This document shows, piece by piece, positions 1-8,301 of a stretch of 64,000 nt of DNA. The stretch covers positions 62,001 through 126,000 of the forward strand of contig DDVS01000004.1 of assembly GCA_002345565.1 (NCBI GenBank), given 5' to 3'. This stretch comes from Flavobacteriales bacterium UBA2306 (lineage in GTDB: Bacteria > Bacteroidota > Bacteroidia > Flavobacteriales > Weeksellaceae). Below the pieces are notes generated by a model that saw only the letters and a program-made list of their open reading frames with translations, made no database searches and was not told the origin of the DNA. The position numbers and the translations under genes are program-made. Positions within the stretch are counted from its first letter, which is position 1; every line of letters begins with the position of its first letter.

Positions 1-300
1 ATAATTTTTAGCCGTAAAAGTTGCTCTTTCCAGAATTTCAACTTCATCCGGATGAATTAAAACAGGAACTTTAAACGTATCATACGCCCATTGCAGGCCA
101 ATAATATGGTCAATATGAGCGTGGGTTAACAGAATATTCTGGATGTTAAGTTCATTTGTTTTGATGAAATTGTGCAAATTTTCGGTCTCAGCTTCGGGCA
201 TATTTCCGGGATCTATAAGAAAAGCCTCCTTTTCATCGTTATAAATGATGTATGTATTTTCGGAAAACGGATTAAAGGCGAAGGATTTTACGTGCAACAT
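1..300 (-). CDS. MBL-fold metallohydrolase (partial, C-terminus outside window)
   Basis: The first 100 codons on the minus strand read as the N-terminus of a metallo-beta-lactamase-fold hydrolase, starting MLHVKSFAFNPFSENTYI. The first metal-binding motif HxHxDH is present as LTHAHIDHI at about residues 59-67, after an LIDPGN strand typical of glyoxalase-II-like members. The rest of the protein lies off the left edge, so the subfamily and substrate cannot be told. The gene is divergent from the T9SS plug gene, with only 46 bp between the two ATGs, so the promoters must be close or overlapping. The family call is secure; the function is not. Confidence 0.85.
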   Translation of the reverse strand, partial: MLHVKSFAFNPFSENTYIIYNDEKEAFLIDPGNMPEAETENLHNFIKTNELNIQNILLTHAHIDHIIGLQWAYDTFKVPVLIHPDEVEILERATFTAKNY

Positions 301-346
301 TCTTTTAAATTTTAGATGTAAAAATATAAAACATTACCTTAGCGAT

Positions 347-1558
347 ATGAAGCTATTTCCAATATTTACCATTTTTTTTAGTTTTTTATGTTTTGGACAA
401 GAGATTAGAAGTGTCCAGATTTTCAATCCAAAAACCAATGACGAAACACCTGTGATTGCTAAAGGAGAACAATTAATTCTTAGATTTGACGATCTTTCCA
501 ACAGCAGCCAGATTTACAGATACACTTATAAGCATTACAACAGAAACTGGGAAGAAGACGGTCTTTTTTTTACCGAATTTGCGAATGGAAGTATGAACGC
601 ATTGATAGATCAATTCCAATATTCTTTTAATACCTACCAGAAATACACACATTATCAGCTCAATTTCCCTAACGATCGTATTCAGCCAAAAATTTCCGGT
701 AATTATGAGATTATAGTTTACAAAGATTCTGCGGAAAAACCTTTGTTTACAAAAAGATTTTGCATTTATGAAGATGGAGCCGAATTGGGAATCAACGTCA
801 CCAGATTGATAGATGCAAAAAATCCAACGCTTAAACAACGGCTAGAAATCCAGGCGATAGGAAATGGAGCTGCCATCAGCAATAATCTTTCTTCGCTCAC
901 GCTTAACGTGATCCAGAATAACAATTGGGATATTTCTCTTAAAAACCTGCGTCCTAGTTCTACAATGGGCAATCAACTTTTGTTTCAGCAGCTCAGTTTG
1001 GCATTCCCCGGGAACAATGAATTCTATTATTTTGATAACAAAATCATCAATCAATCTATGGACATGGTTGCCAATACAGAAAATATTGAAGGTAGAAATT
1101 ATACTTATCTGTATCCTGTATGGGCATTTCCTTCGGACTACCAATATCAGCCAGATGTTAACGGCGCTTATTATTTCCGCCGAAGTGATCTGGGAACAGA
1201 AAGAGATGCAAATAGAGAAGCAGATTATTCTTGGATCTATTTTGCATTGGACAGTCCGAAATCTGATAAAGAATTTTATGTCTTAGGTCTGTTCAATGAT
1301 TATAAAGCAGATGCAAAAAGCCAAATGCTATATGATGAAAAAGCCCAAAAATACATTGCAAAAATCTACTTAAAACAAGGATTTTACAGTTATATCATTG
1401 CTACAAAAGGTAATGATGGAAAACTCAATTATGGAGAAGTAAACGGTAATTTTTGGCAGACAGAAAACCTGTATCAGGCTTTTTTATACTATACGCCTTT
1501 TGGAAGAAACTTTGACGGACTTATTGGCTACGGAGAATTCCGAACACCAGTAAGATAA
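347..1558 (+). CDS. Type IX secretion system plug protein (DUF5103 family)
   Basis: This 403-residue protein matches the DUF5103 family, whose Flavobacterium member closes the periplasmic side of the SprA translocon channel of the type IX secretion system. The ATG at 347 is preferred because it gives a signal peptide (MKLFPIFTIFFSFLCFGQ); an in-frame ATG at 245 would overlap the divergent gene. After the signal come the family hallmarks: FNPKTNDETPVIAKGEQL, an FDDL segment, KHYNRNWEEDGLF, and a YTHYQLNFPN strand near residue 100. It should be periplasmic and act with SprA and PorV. The window also holds a likely T9SS cargo at 45307-46623. The family call rests on recalled sequence features. 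Confidence 0.85.
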   Translation: MKLFPIFTIFFSFLCFGQEIRSVQIFNPKTNDETPVIAKGEQLILRFDDLSNSSQIYRYTYKHYNRNWEEDGLFFTEFANGSMNALIDQFQYSFNTYQKYTHYQLNFPNDRIQPKISGNYEIIVYKDSAEKPLFTKRFCIYEDGAELGINVTRLIDAKNPTLKQRLEIQAIGNGAAISNNLSSLTLNVIQNNNWDISLKNLRPSSTMGNQLLFQQLSLAFPGNNEFYYFDNKIINQSMDMVANTENIEGRNYTYLYPVWAFPSDYQYQPDVNGAYYFRRSDLGTERDANREADYSWIYFALDSPKSDKEFYVLGLFNDYKADAKSQMLYDEKAQKYIAKIYLKQGFYSYIIATKGNDGKLNYGEVNGNFWQTENLYQAFLYYTPFGRNFDGLIGYGEFRTPVR

Positions 1559-1614
1559 TTTTTTATCAAGCTATTATTGGAACGTTTTTCGCTATCTATC
1601 AGAAAATAAAACTT

Positions 1615-1908
1615 ATGGAATTACTTTTCGAAAACAAAAAATCTGGCAATGGAGGATTTATTTCAATGAGAAACGAGGAAGAAGAAATCGGCAGATTAAC
1701 CTACACCATAGTTCCGGAATTTAAAAAGCTGATTGTAAGTTACGTAATGGTTTTTCCTAAATTTGAAGGTCAGGGATTAGGGAAAAAATTAGTAGAAAAA
1801 TCGGTAGAGTTTGCAAGGAAAAACGGCTGGTCTATCAAAGCGCATTGCTCCTATGCCCATTCTGTTTTGAGTAGAAAAACAGGTGTAGAGGATGTTTTTG
1901 TAGCTTAA
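1615..1908 (+). CDS. Small GNAT acetyltransferase (COG2388 / YjdJ type)
   Basis: This is a 97-residue protein of the minimal GCN5-like acetyltransferase family (COG2388). The acetyl-CoA site is visible as VFPKFEGQGLGKKLV (about residues 47-61), with the QGLGKKL loop, followed by a C-terminal CSYAHSVLSRK segment matching the family's conserved cysteine region. Members of this size lack the N-terminal part of full GNAT folds and their substrates are largely unknown. It lies 56 bp after the plug gene on the same strand and is followed by a strong terminator, so the two may be cotranscribed. No substrate is claimed. Confidence 0.82.
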   Translation: MELLFENKKSGNGGFISMRNEEEEIGRLTYTIVPEFKKLIVSYVMVFPKFEGQGLGKKLVEKSVEFARKNGWSIKAHCSYAHSVLSRKTGVEDVFVA

Positions 1909-1943
1909 AAATAAATTTTATTGCCTTGGTAATAATAAAGTTA

Positions 1944-1973
1944 CGGCTCGCATATGCGAGCCGAGCTTTTTTG
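1944..1973 (+). terminator. Rho-independent terminator after the acetyltransferase gene
   Basis: A perfect 20-bp palindrome at 1944-1963 (CGGCTCGCAT and its complement) is followed by AGCTTTTTTG. It sits between the convergent acetyltransferase gene and rho. The T-run lies on the plus-strand side; the other side is only weakly T-rich, so it terminates mainly the plus-strand unit. Confidence 0.85.
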
Positions 1974-1985
1974 TAAATATTGTTA

Positions 1986-3713
1986 TTATTTGTTCATAGA
2001 CATCAAGAACTCTTCATTATTTCTCGTGGCTTTCATTTGTTTTTGAACAAACTCCATAGCTTCCAGAGGATTCATATCTGCCAAATATTTTCTCATAATC
2101 CACATACGTTGCTGAGTGGCTTCATCTTGTAAAAGATCATCGCGTCTTGTGCCGGATGCTACTAAATCTACAGCCGGGTAAATTCTTTTATTAGCAATTT
2201 TTCTATCTAATTGCAATTCCATATTTCCAGTTCCTTTAAATTCTTCGAAGATAACCTCGTCCATTTTAGAGCCTGTATCAATTAAGGCTGTTGCAATTAT
2301 GGTTAAAGAACCTCCATTCTCGATTTTTCTAGCCGCACCGAAGAAACGTTTTGGTCTGTGAAGCGCATTCGCATCCACACCTCCGGAAAGGATTTTTCCA
2401 GAAGCTGGCGTTACCGTGTTGTAAGCTCTAGCTAAACGCGTAATTGAATCCAAAAGAATCACAACATCGTGCCCACATTCTACCATTCTTTGCGCTTTTG
2501 ACAAAACCAAATTTGCTACTTTTACGTGTTTGTCTGCCGCTTCGTCAAAAGTAGAAGCAACTACTTCTGCGTTCACACTTCTTTGCATATCGGTAACTTC
2601 CTCTGGTCTTTCATCAATTAGAAGAACCATCATATAAGCTTCCGGATGATTGGCAGAAATAGCGTTGGCAATATCTTTTAATAAAATCGTTTTACCGGTT
2701 TTCGGCTGTGCAACAATCATCGCTCTTTGCCCTTTCCCGATTGGCGCAAAAAGATCCACAATTCTCGTAGAAAAAGTAGAATTTTTACCCGCTAAATTAA
2801 ATTTTTCCTGAGGGAAAAGTGGTGTCAAATATTCAAAAGCAACGCGGTCTTTGATAAAAGCCAAATCTCTTCCGTTAACTTCTGTAGGTTTAAGAAGAGA
2901 GAAGTATTTTTCGCCTTCTTTTGGTAATCTCACGATTCCTTTTACAGTATCTCCCGTTTTCAAACCATAATTTCTGATTTGATTGGTAGAAACATAAACA
3001 TCATCCGGAGAAGAAATATAACTGAAATCCGAAGAACGAAGAAATCCGTAGTTATCCGGAAGTATTTCCAAAACACCTTCTATACTTACAATTCCGTCAA
3101 AGTTGAATTCTTTTTTCGGAGCTGTAGCTTCTTGGTGTTGCGTTTCGGTTTGTTCTTTATGATTGTTGTGTTGCTGAGAATTGGGATTTTGTGTTTTTTG
3201 CAGACCTCTATTGTTATTACTGGTCTTTTGCTGATGATTGTTATTTTGTTGTTGAGGCTTTCTTTCCTCTGGTTTTTCATCAGTTTGTGGAGTAGTTTCC
3301 GGAGCAAGCGTTGTATTGTCTTCTGCGTTAGGTTTAGAGACTCTGGCTCTAGGTTTTTTCTTAGGTGCATCCTGTTGAGGTTTTTCTTCAACAGGTGCTT
3401 GTTCTGTTACGGTAGCTTCAACTACATTTACAGTCTCGATTTGCTCCTGAGGTTTTTCCACCGGTTTCCTACCTCTTTTCTTTGCAGCAGCCTGTGTTTT
3501 TTCTTTAGGTTGCTCTTCGTTTGTGTTATTCATATTTTCTGTAGTGGCGTTTAGATAATCTTTGATGACTTTCGGATTAGAAGCCTGATAATCAAGGATT
3601 GCAAAAACGGTCTCTTCCGGAGAACTCTTTTTTGCTAATTTAACGCCCAAATCTTTAGAAAGTTTGATCAATTCCTCATCGGATTTTGATCTTAGCGTTT
3701 CAATATTAAACAT
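1986..3713 (-). CDS. rho: Transcription termination factor Rho with long N-terminal insert
   Basis: This 575-residue protein is a hexameric RNA helicase that ends transcription. Domains in order: Rho N-terminal helical domain (residues 1-50); a low-complexity segment rich in Q, N, P, K and E (about 60-200); cold-shock RNA-binding domain (about 206-280, with DNYGFLRSSDFSY); and the RecA-like ATPase with Walker A QPKTGKT (336-342), Walker B VVILLDSITRLARAYN (417-432) and the Q-loop LSGGVDANAL (442-451). E. coli Rho has 419 residues, so the insert accounts for the extra length; such inserts are typical of Bacteroidetes Rho. It is divergent from the DUF4293 gene with interleaved promoters. Confidence 0.98.
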   Translation of the reverse strand: MFNIETLRSKSDEELIKLSKDLGVKLAKKSSPEETVFAILDYQASNPKVIKDYLNATTENMNNTNEEQPKEKTQAAAKKRGRKPVEKPQEQIETVNVVEATVTEQAPVEEKPQQDAPKKKPRARVSKPNAEDNTTLAPETTPQTDEKPEERKPQQQNNNHQQKTSNNNRGLQKTQNPNSQQHNNHKEQTETQHQEATAPKKEFNFDGIVSIEGVLEILPDNYGFLRSSDFSYISSPDDVYVSTNQIRNYGLKTGDTVKGIVRLPKEGEKYFSLLKPTEVNGRDLAFIKDRVAFEYLTPLFPQEKFNLAGKNSTFSTRIVDLFAPIGKGQRAMIVAQPKTGKTILLKDIANAISANHPEAYMMVLLIDERPEEVTDMQRSVNAEVVASTFDEAADKHVKVANLVLSKAQRMVECGHDVVILLDSITRLARAYNTVTPASGKILSGGVDANALHRPKRFFGAARKIENGGSLTIIATALIDTGSKMDEVIFEEFKGTGNMELQLDRKIANKRIYPAVDLVASGTRRDDLLQDEATQQRMWIMRKYLADMNPLEAMEFVQKQMKATRNNEEFLMSMNK

Positions 3714-3798
3714 ATTATGCGTAAAAAAGTAAATTTATTTTTGTAAAGATAAGAATGAAAACCAGGCGGTTATCATTTTTAAATGAGTGATTACAATG

Positions 3799-3829
3799 CA
3801 AATCTACATTAATTTTTGAATTACGCAAA
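3799..3829 (-). promoter_or_regulatory. Predicted rho promoter
   Basis: On the minus strand there is a -33 TTTG (3826-3829) and a -7 TAGATTTG (3799-3806) separated by 19 nt. This fits the Bacteroidetes primary-sigma consensus TTG-N(17-23)-TAnnTTTG. The rho ATG is about 85 nt downstream. The -33 element lies between the two elements of the opposing DUF4293 promoter. Confidence 0.55.
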
Positions 3830-3845
3830 AATTATTTTATTTTTG
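3816..3845 (+). promoter_or_regulatory. Predicted promoter of the DUF4293 gene
   Basis: A TTG at 3816-3818 and TATTTTTG at 3838-3845 are separated by 19 nt, an exact fit to TTG-N19-TAnnTTTG. The ATG follows about 40 nt after the -7 box. The element is interleaved with the divergent rho promoter. Confidence 0.6.
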
Positions 3846-3886
3846 TAACCAATTTTAACCTTTTTCTTAAAGGATTTATAATAAGA

Positions 3887-4276
3887 ATGTTACAAAGAAT
3901 ACAAACAGTCTGGATATTTTTAGCAGTTTTAGGAGCCGTTTTCCTGAATCTAACAGCTCAGGATTTCGATATTTTTGGTGGAAATCTTACCATTAATATT
4001 GCAACAGTTTTGTTAATTGTAATTGGACTTTTGAGCTTATTCAGTTTCAAAAACCGTAAGAGACAAATTTTGCTGAATAACATCAGCATCATTATAAACG
4101 CTTTGTTGATTGGTCTTTTGACGTTTTGGCTACTCAATTTATCCGGAGGAATGCAGTTTCCTGAGAAGGGTATTGAGCCAATTTTTTCATTGATTTCTAT
4201 TATTTGTCTGCTTTTGGCAAACATCTACATCAGAAAAGATGAAAGGCTTGTAAAATCTGTAGACAGACTGAGATAG
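3887..4276 (+). CDS. DUF4293 family inner-membrane protein
   Basis: This is a 129-residue protein of the DUF4293 family. It begins with the family signature MLQRIQTVW and ends with NIYIRKDERLVKSVDRLR. Four hydrophobic segments can be seen (about 9-24, 36-53, 62-85 and 99-114), which suggests a four-helix membrane protein. Its biochemical role is unknown. It is the divergent neighbour of rho, an arrangement I recall from other Flavobacteriia, and it is closed by its own hairpin terminator, so it is probably monocistronic. Confidence 0.85.
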   Translation: MLQRIQTVWIFLAVLGAVFLNLTAQDFDIFGGNLTINIATVLLIVIGLLSLFSFKNRKRQILLNNISIIINALLIGLLTFWLLNLSGGMQFPEKGIEPIFSLISIICLLLANIYIRKDERLVKSVDRLR

Positions 4277-4300
4277 ACTTACGACGATTTTTTGAGTGAG

Positions 4301-4330
4301 AACAGCTTCCTTTTTGGAGGCTGTTTTTTT
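4301..4330 (+). terminator. Rho-independent terminator after the DUF4293 gene
   Basis: AACAGCTTCC (4301-4310) pairs with GGAGGCTGTT (4316-4325) across a TTTTT loop, with one G-U pair. It is followed directly by a run of T. Confidence 0.85.
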
Positions 4331-4420
4331 ATTTGTAACAATATTATCTTTATATTTAGAAGATTAGTAACAAAGTGTTGGCTTGTTGTACTTATTATTC
4401 TGTAATAACCCAATCTAACT

Positions 4421-5347
4421 ATGAAAAAAGTAATCTCCATTGTTTTAATTGCTCAATCGTTTCTGTATTTTGCGCAGGATATTTCCAAAGAAAGAGTTGT
4501 CGGTATTGTTTCAACTTTAGCTTCTGATGAGATGAAAGGCAGAAAATTCGGAACACCTGAAAATGATAAATCTGCAGAATATATCGCTCTGGAATTCAAA
4601 AAAAATAATCTGGATTACTGTTTTGGAGATTCTTATCTCATTCCTTTCGAATATAAAGGACAAAAAGGTTATAATGTTTGTGGAATCAAGAAGGGAAAAT
4701 CAGAACAGAGTTTGGCTTTTTCAGCACATTTTGACCATATTGGAACTAATAATAAAAAAGGTGATAATATTTATAACGGTGCAGATGACGATGCTAGTGG
4801 CGTTTCCACAGTAATTGGTTTGGCTGATTATTTTAAAGATAAAAAGACAGATTTCTCAATGGTTTTTATGGCCTTCAATGCAGAAGAAATTGGATTGATT
4901 GGTTCAAAAGCGTTGTCTGAAAATCAAAATCTCACGCCTGTTTTCAATAATATCAAAGCGCTTTTCAATTTCGAAATGTTAGCGACAGAATCTCAGTTCG
5001 GGAAGAATGCCGTTTTTATGACTGGCGATGAGTTTTCTGATTTTGATGAATTGATTAATGCGAACGCAGTTAACGGCTTGAAAGTTTATCCAGACCCATA
5101 TCAAGGTCAACAATTATTCTACAGATCGGATAATGTAAATTTTGTTAAAAGAAAAATCATAGCCCATTCAATTTCAACAGTTGATATGAATAAGGCTTTT
5201 CATTATCACGCTGTGAATGACGATATTAATATTGTAGATGCTGATAATTTGACTAATATCATTAATAATTTTGCTAAAACGATTGAAAAATTAAACACAA
5301 AAAACTTCCAACCGAAGTATAACGATAAGGTAAAATACGATTTCTAA
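4421..5347 (+). CDS. Secreted M28-family zinc aminopeptidase
   Basis: This 308-residue protein has a signal peptide (MKKVISIVLIAQSFLYFAQ) and the complete M28 peptidase metal-site set. Visible motifs are SAHFDHIG (H103), GADDDASG (D122 bridging), AFNAEEIGLIGS (E155 general base, E156 ligand), a YRSDNVNFVKR substrate-side segment near 226-240 and a late HYHAVNDD histidine. Such enzymes remove N-terminal residues from peptides in the periplasm or outside the cell, using two zinc ions. It is short for the family because it has only the catalytic domain, with no C-terminal PA or T9SS sorting domain. The specificity cannot be read from sequence. Confidence 0.92.
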   Translation: MKKVISIVLIAQSFLYFAQDISKERVVGIVSTLASDEMKGRKFGTPENDKSAEYIALEFKKNNLDYCFGDSYLIPFEYKGQKGYNVCGIKKGKSEQSLAFSAHFDHIGTNNKKGDNIYNGADDDASGVSTVIGLADYFKDKKTDFSMVFMAFNAEEIGLIGSKALSENQNLTPVFNNIKALFNFEMLATESQFGKNAVFMTGDEFSDFDELINANAVNGLKVYPDPYQGQQLFYRSDNVNFVKRKIIAHSISTVDMNKAFHYHAVNDDINIVDADNLTNIINNFAKTIEKLNTKNFQPKYNDKVKYDF

Positions 5348-5434
5348 CGTCTTGAAAAGTAATAGAAAGAACTTTTTATAGATAAAATATAATGATTGTG
5401 AGTCTTTTATCTTTTATCTATTTTCTTTCATCTA

Positions 5435-5463
5435 TTGCAAGCTATTTATTTTCCGTATTTTTG
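5435..5463 (+). promoter_or_regulatory. Predicted promoter of the ABC exporter gene
   Basis: A TTG (5435-5437) lies 18 nt before TATTTTTG (5456-5463), a full match to the Bacteroidetes consensus. The ATG at 5481 is 17 nt after the -7 box, so the leader would be about 10 nt. This supports the 5481 start. Confidence 0.6.
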
Positions 5464-5480
5464 CCTTTCAATTTTTCTTA

Positions 5481-7319
5481 ATGAAACCATACCAACGAAT
5501 TTTAGGTTTTGCAAAACCACATCAAAAATACCTTTGGGGAAGTATGTTTTTCAACATTCTTTACTCGCTTTTGCAAATCTTTTCCATAGGAACATTACTT
5601 CCAATTTTGAGCATAATGTTTGGAACTTCTGATGAAATCGACACGACAAAAGCTCCGATTTGGAATGGTAGATTGGCAGATTATTTCGCTTATGTGAAAG
5701 ATTGGGCTTATTACACAATTCAGGTTAATATCGATGAACACGGCGGAATCAAAGTTCTTGCGATTCTTTGCTGTTTGACAGCTTTTGCTTTTTTATTAAG
5801 GAATATTTTCCGTTACATCGGTTCTTATTTGTTGGTTAATTATAGAGTTGGAATTACAAGAGATTTGAGAACTGCGATGTACAATAAGTTTCTGAAATTA
5901 CCTGTTTCTTTCTTCACAGAACAGAGAAAAGGAGATATGATGTCCAGAATTTCTAATGATATCGGTGGTGTAGAAAGTGGAATTATGGGTTCTTTGGTAG
6001 ATATTGTGAACTCGCCGTTTATGATTATTTCGTCTTTGACAGCGTTGTTTCTTCTTTCTCCAAAATTGACATTATTCTCATTAGTTGTCTTCCCAATTAT
6101 GGGTTGGATTATCTCTTGGGTTGGAAAAAGTTTGAAAAAGCAGGCTAAAAATGCTCAGGAAGAATTAGGTAATCTCTTCTCTTTGGTTGATGAAACCTTG
6201 AAATCTTCAAAAGTCATTAAGATTTTCAACGCCGATAAAATTCTGAAAAATCGTTTTAATAAAACGACGAATCAATGGCAACATCACGCCATATCGATGA
6301 GTAGAAGGCGAGAACTGGCTTCTCCAATGAGTGAGTTTCTTGGTTCTGTGACAATGTTGTTGATTACTTGGTATGCAGGAACAGAAATCATCAACGGAAC
6401 CAATCGTGACCCTGCAACTTTCCTTGCTTTTATCGCGGTTTTCTTTCAAATTTTGGACCCGGCAAAACGTTTATCGAATGCTGTTTCTAATATCCAAGGT
6501 GGAATGGCGAGTTTGGAAAGAGTTTCCGAAGTTTTGGATTACGACTTAAAAGTTGACGAAGTTCCAAATCCAACACCAATTTCTGAATTAAAAGATAAAA
6601 TTGAATTCAAAAATATTGGATTCTATTACGAGAAATCTAATCTGATTCTTAAGAATTTCTCTATCGATTTACATAAAGGAAAAACGGTTGCTCTTGTTGG
6701 ACAATCTGGAAGTGGAAAAACAACGATTGCTAATCTCCTAGCAAGATTCTACGACGTTTCCGAAGGCGAAATCCTGATTGACGGACATAATATCAAAAAT
6801 CTAAAACTGACAGATTATCGTAAACTTCTGGGAATGGTGACTCAGGAATCTGTTTTGTTCAACGATTCGGTTTACAACAACATCTTGATGGGAAATCCTG
6901 ATGCAACCGAAGAACAAATCATAGAATCTGCTAAAATTGCCAATGCACACGATTTTATTTCACAACTTCCTGAAGGTTATCACACCAATATCGGAGACGA
7001 CGGAAACAAACTTTCAGGCGGACAAAAACAACGTGTTTCCATCGCAAGAGCAGTTCTGAAAAATCCACCAATTATGATTCTCGACGAAGCAACTTCTGCT
7101 TTGGATACAGAGTCCGAAAGATATGTTCAAGATGCGTTGGAAAAGATGATGCAAAACAGAACCTCTCTGGTTATTGCGCATAGATTATCCACGATTCAGA
7201 AAGCGGATCATATTGTTGTGATGGAAAAAGGCGATATTGTGGAGCAAGGTTCTCATCAAGAATTGATGGATAAAGACGGGACTTACAAAAAGTTGGTTGA
7301 GCTTCAAAACTTTGATTAA
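5481..7319 (+). CDS. ABC exporter, fused permease and ATPase (MsbA-like)
   Basis: This 612-residue half-transporter carries an N-terminal six-helix transmembrane domain (about residues 20-330) fused to an ATPase domain. Walker A GQSGSGKTT (about 406-414), signature LSGGQKQR (about 511-518), Walker B IMILDEAT (about 531-538) and the H-loop IAHRLST (about 561) are intact, so it should be active as a homodimer. The substrate is not known; MsbA-type lipid export and peptide or drug export are both possible. It is convergent with csaA, with a 4-bp gap, and a hypothetical frame at 5435-5632 overlapping its promoter and start was discarded. Confidence 0.93.
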   Translation: MKPYQRILGFAKPHQKYLWGSMFFNILYSLLQIFSIGTLLPILSIMFGTSDEIDTTKAPIWNGRLADYFAYVKDWAYYTIQVNIDEHGGIKVLAILCCLTAFAFLLRNIFRYIGSYLLVNYRVGITRDLRTAMYNKFLKLPVSFFTEQRKGDMMSRISNDIGGVESGIMGSLVDIVNSPFMIISSLTALFLLSPKLTLFSLVVFPIMGWIISWVGKSLKKQAKNAQEELGNLFSLVDETLKSSKVIKIFNADKILKNRFNKTTNQWQHHAISMSRRRELASPMSEFLGSVTMLLITWYAGTEIINGTNRDPATFLAFIAVFFQILDPAKRLSNAVSNIQGGMASLERVSEVLDYDLKVDEVPNPTPISELKDKIEFKNIGFYYEKSNLILKNFSIDLHKGKTVALVGQSGSGKTTIANLLARFYDVSEGEILIDGHNIKNLKLTDYRKLLGMVTQESVLFNDSVYNNILMGNPDATEEQIIESAKIANAHDFISQLPEGYHTNIGDDGNKLSGGQKQRVSIARAVLKNPPIMILDEATSALDTESERYVQDALEKMMQNRTSLVIAHRLSTIQKADHIVVMEKGDIVEQGSHQELMDKDGTYKKLVELQNFD

Positions 7320-7323
7320 AATT

Positions 7324-7668
7324 CTACCCAACTTCCAATCCGTTTTTCACAGGCAAACTTGGGCTTAACAAAGTTACATCACTTTTATTTTCTCCGTAAA
7401 CGCCAAGAACAAGACATTCGCTGAAGAAGTTGGCGATTTGTTTCTTTGGGAAATTAACAACAGCGAGAATTTGTTTTCCAATCAAATCTTCTTTCGAGTA
7501 CAAAGCTGTAATTTGAGCCGAAGATTTTCGAATTCCCAAATCTCCAAAATCGATTTCCAATTGATAAGAAGGATTTCTGGCTTTTTCAAAATCATTTACG
7601 GAAATAATTGTTCCCACTCTAATGTCGATTTTCTCAAAATCTTGCCAAGATATTTCAGGTTTTGTCAT
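7324..7668 (-). CDS. csaA: tRNA-binding protein CsaA-like
   Basis: This 114-residue single-domain OB-fold protein matches the CsaA / tRNA-binding (EMAP-II-like) family. It has the hallmark FEKIDIRVGTIISV near the N-terminus, SSAQITALY in the middle and GKQILAVVNFPKKQIANFFSECLVLG towards the C-terminus. The start at 7668 (MTKPEISWQDFEKIDIRVG) is preferred; a longer frame to 7704 runs into a repeat sequence and would add non-conserved residues. CsaA has been described as a tRNA-binding or export-associated chaperone, but its exact role is unsettled. Confidence 0.9.
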   Translation of the reverse strand: MTKPEISWQDFEKIDIRVGTIISVNDFEKARNPSYQLEIDFGDLGIRKSSAQITALYSKEDLIGKQILAVVNFPKKQIANFFSECLVLGVYGENKSDVTLLSPSLPVKNGLEVG

Positions 7669-7695
7669 TTTTTTAATGATAGTTATCGTGAAAGG

Positions 7696-7770
7696 CTTCG
7701 ACAAGCTCAGCCTGACATCGCTTAAAATGGTTTGATTAGTATTAGAGATGTCACACTGAGCTTGTCGAAG
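7696..7770. repeat. 23-bp imperfect inverted repeat pair (dispersed palindromic repeat)
   Basis: Arms at 7696-7718 and 7748-7770 match as inverted copies at 21 of 23 positions (core CTTCGACAAGCTCAG), with a 29-nt loop. Related copies occur at 29488-29512, 29592-29613 and 43221-43244. The right arm overlaps the 3' end of the HEXXH gene and supplies its last codons and stop. The whole can fold as a strong hairpin between csaA and that gene. The core resembles a repeat widely seen between genes in Bacteroidetes genomes. Confidence 0.88.
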
Positions 7771-8287
7771 TGTTTGAGTTGTTAATTTTTTTCAGCAAAG
7801 TTTCAACTTCTTTTTTCTGTTCCAAATATTTTAATTGAAGTTCACTTCCTTCGCCCATTCTTCCGTAATAAATCAAGGCTTTCTCACCAAAGAAGTTTTT
7901 GTAATAATCAGAAAGTTCTAGAATCTGCGGAAAATTGGTATGAAATAACATTTCGTAATAAGCCTGCCATTCACGTTCATTCTTATCCATAATCATCATC
8001 TTTGACGATTTCTGACGAACGTGCAACATCTCGTGAGCAAGCATATTGAGAACCAAAGTCAAATCAAAATCGAAAAGATTTCTTGGAATCAAAACTTCCT
8101 GCATTTCTCCGATTTCTCCATTAGCAGTCAATAAAATCGAGTTCTTTTCTAATTCTTCCCGAAAACCAAATCCCAAAAAGTTCTCATCATCCAAATCGAA
8201 TTCGTGAATGAGGAATCTTGCGCCGTCTAAGATTTCGCCAGTTTCTTTGTAAGCGTTGAGGTTAAATTGTAATTTTTTGTAATTCAT
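7751..8287 (-). CDS. HEXXH-motif hypothetical protein (putative zinc metallopeptidase-like)
   Basis: This 178-residue protein is not assigned to a named family here. The visible signature is LNMLAHEMLHVRQKSS, an HEXXH zinc motif (H85, E86, H89), followed by an acidic helix NEREWQAYYEM whose E104 or E106 could be the third ligand, as in gluzincins. No signal peptide is present, so it should be cytoplasmic. The C-terminal NTSTSSV and the stop codon are encoded by a dispersed repeat, so the natural end may once have been different. The two downstream neighbours in coordinate order are a toxin-antitoxin pair on the same strand, 14 bp upstream in transcription. Peptidase activity is inference. Confidence 0.7.
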   Translation of the reverse strand: MNYKKLQFNLNAYKETGEILDGARFLIHEFDLDDENFLGFGFREELEKNSILLTANGEIGEMQEVLIPRNLFDFDLTLVLNMLAHEMLHVRQKSSKMMIMDKNEREWQAYYEMLFHTNFPQILELSDYYKNFFGEKALIYYGRMGEGSELQLKYLEQKKEVETLLKKINNSNTSTSSV

Positions 8288-8301
8288 TTGTGTGTTTTTG
8301 G

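Noticed and set aside
245..346. Upstream start for the T9SS plug protein
   Set aside because: It would overlap the divergent metallohydrolase gene and place the signal peptide 34 residues inside the protein.
2979..3554. 191-codon plus-strand open frame opposite rho
   Set aside because: It is the antisense of the low-complexity insert and cold-shock domain of rho. Its content (long runs of L, F, R, I) is what the complement of Q/N/K-rich codons gives, with no recognisable domain.
5435..5632. 65-codon open frame at the start of the ABC exporter
   Set aside because: It covers the promoter and the first codons of the exporter in another frame and has no independent evidence.
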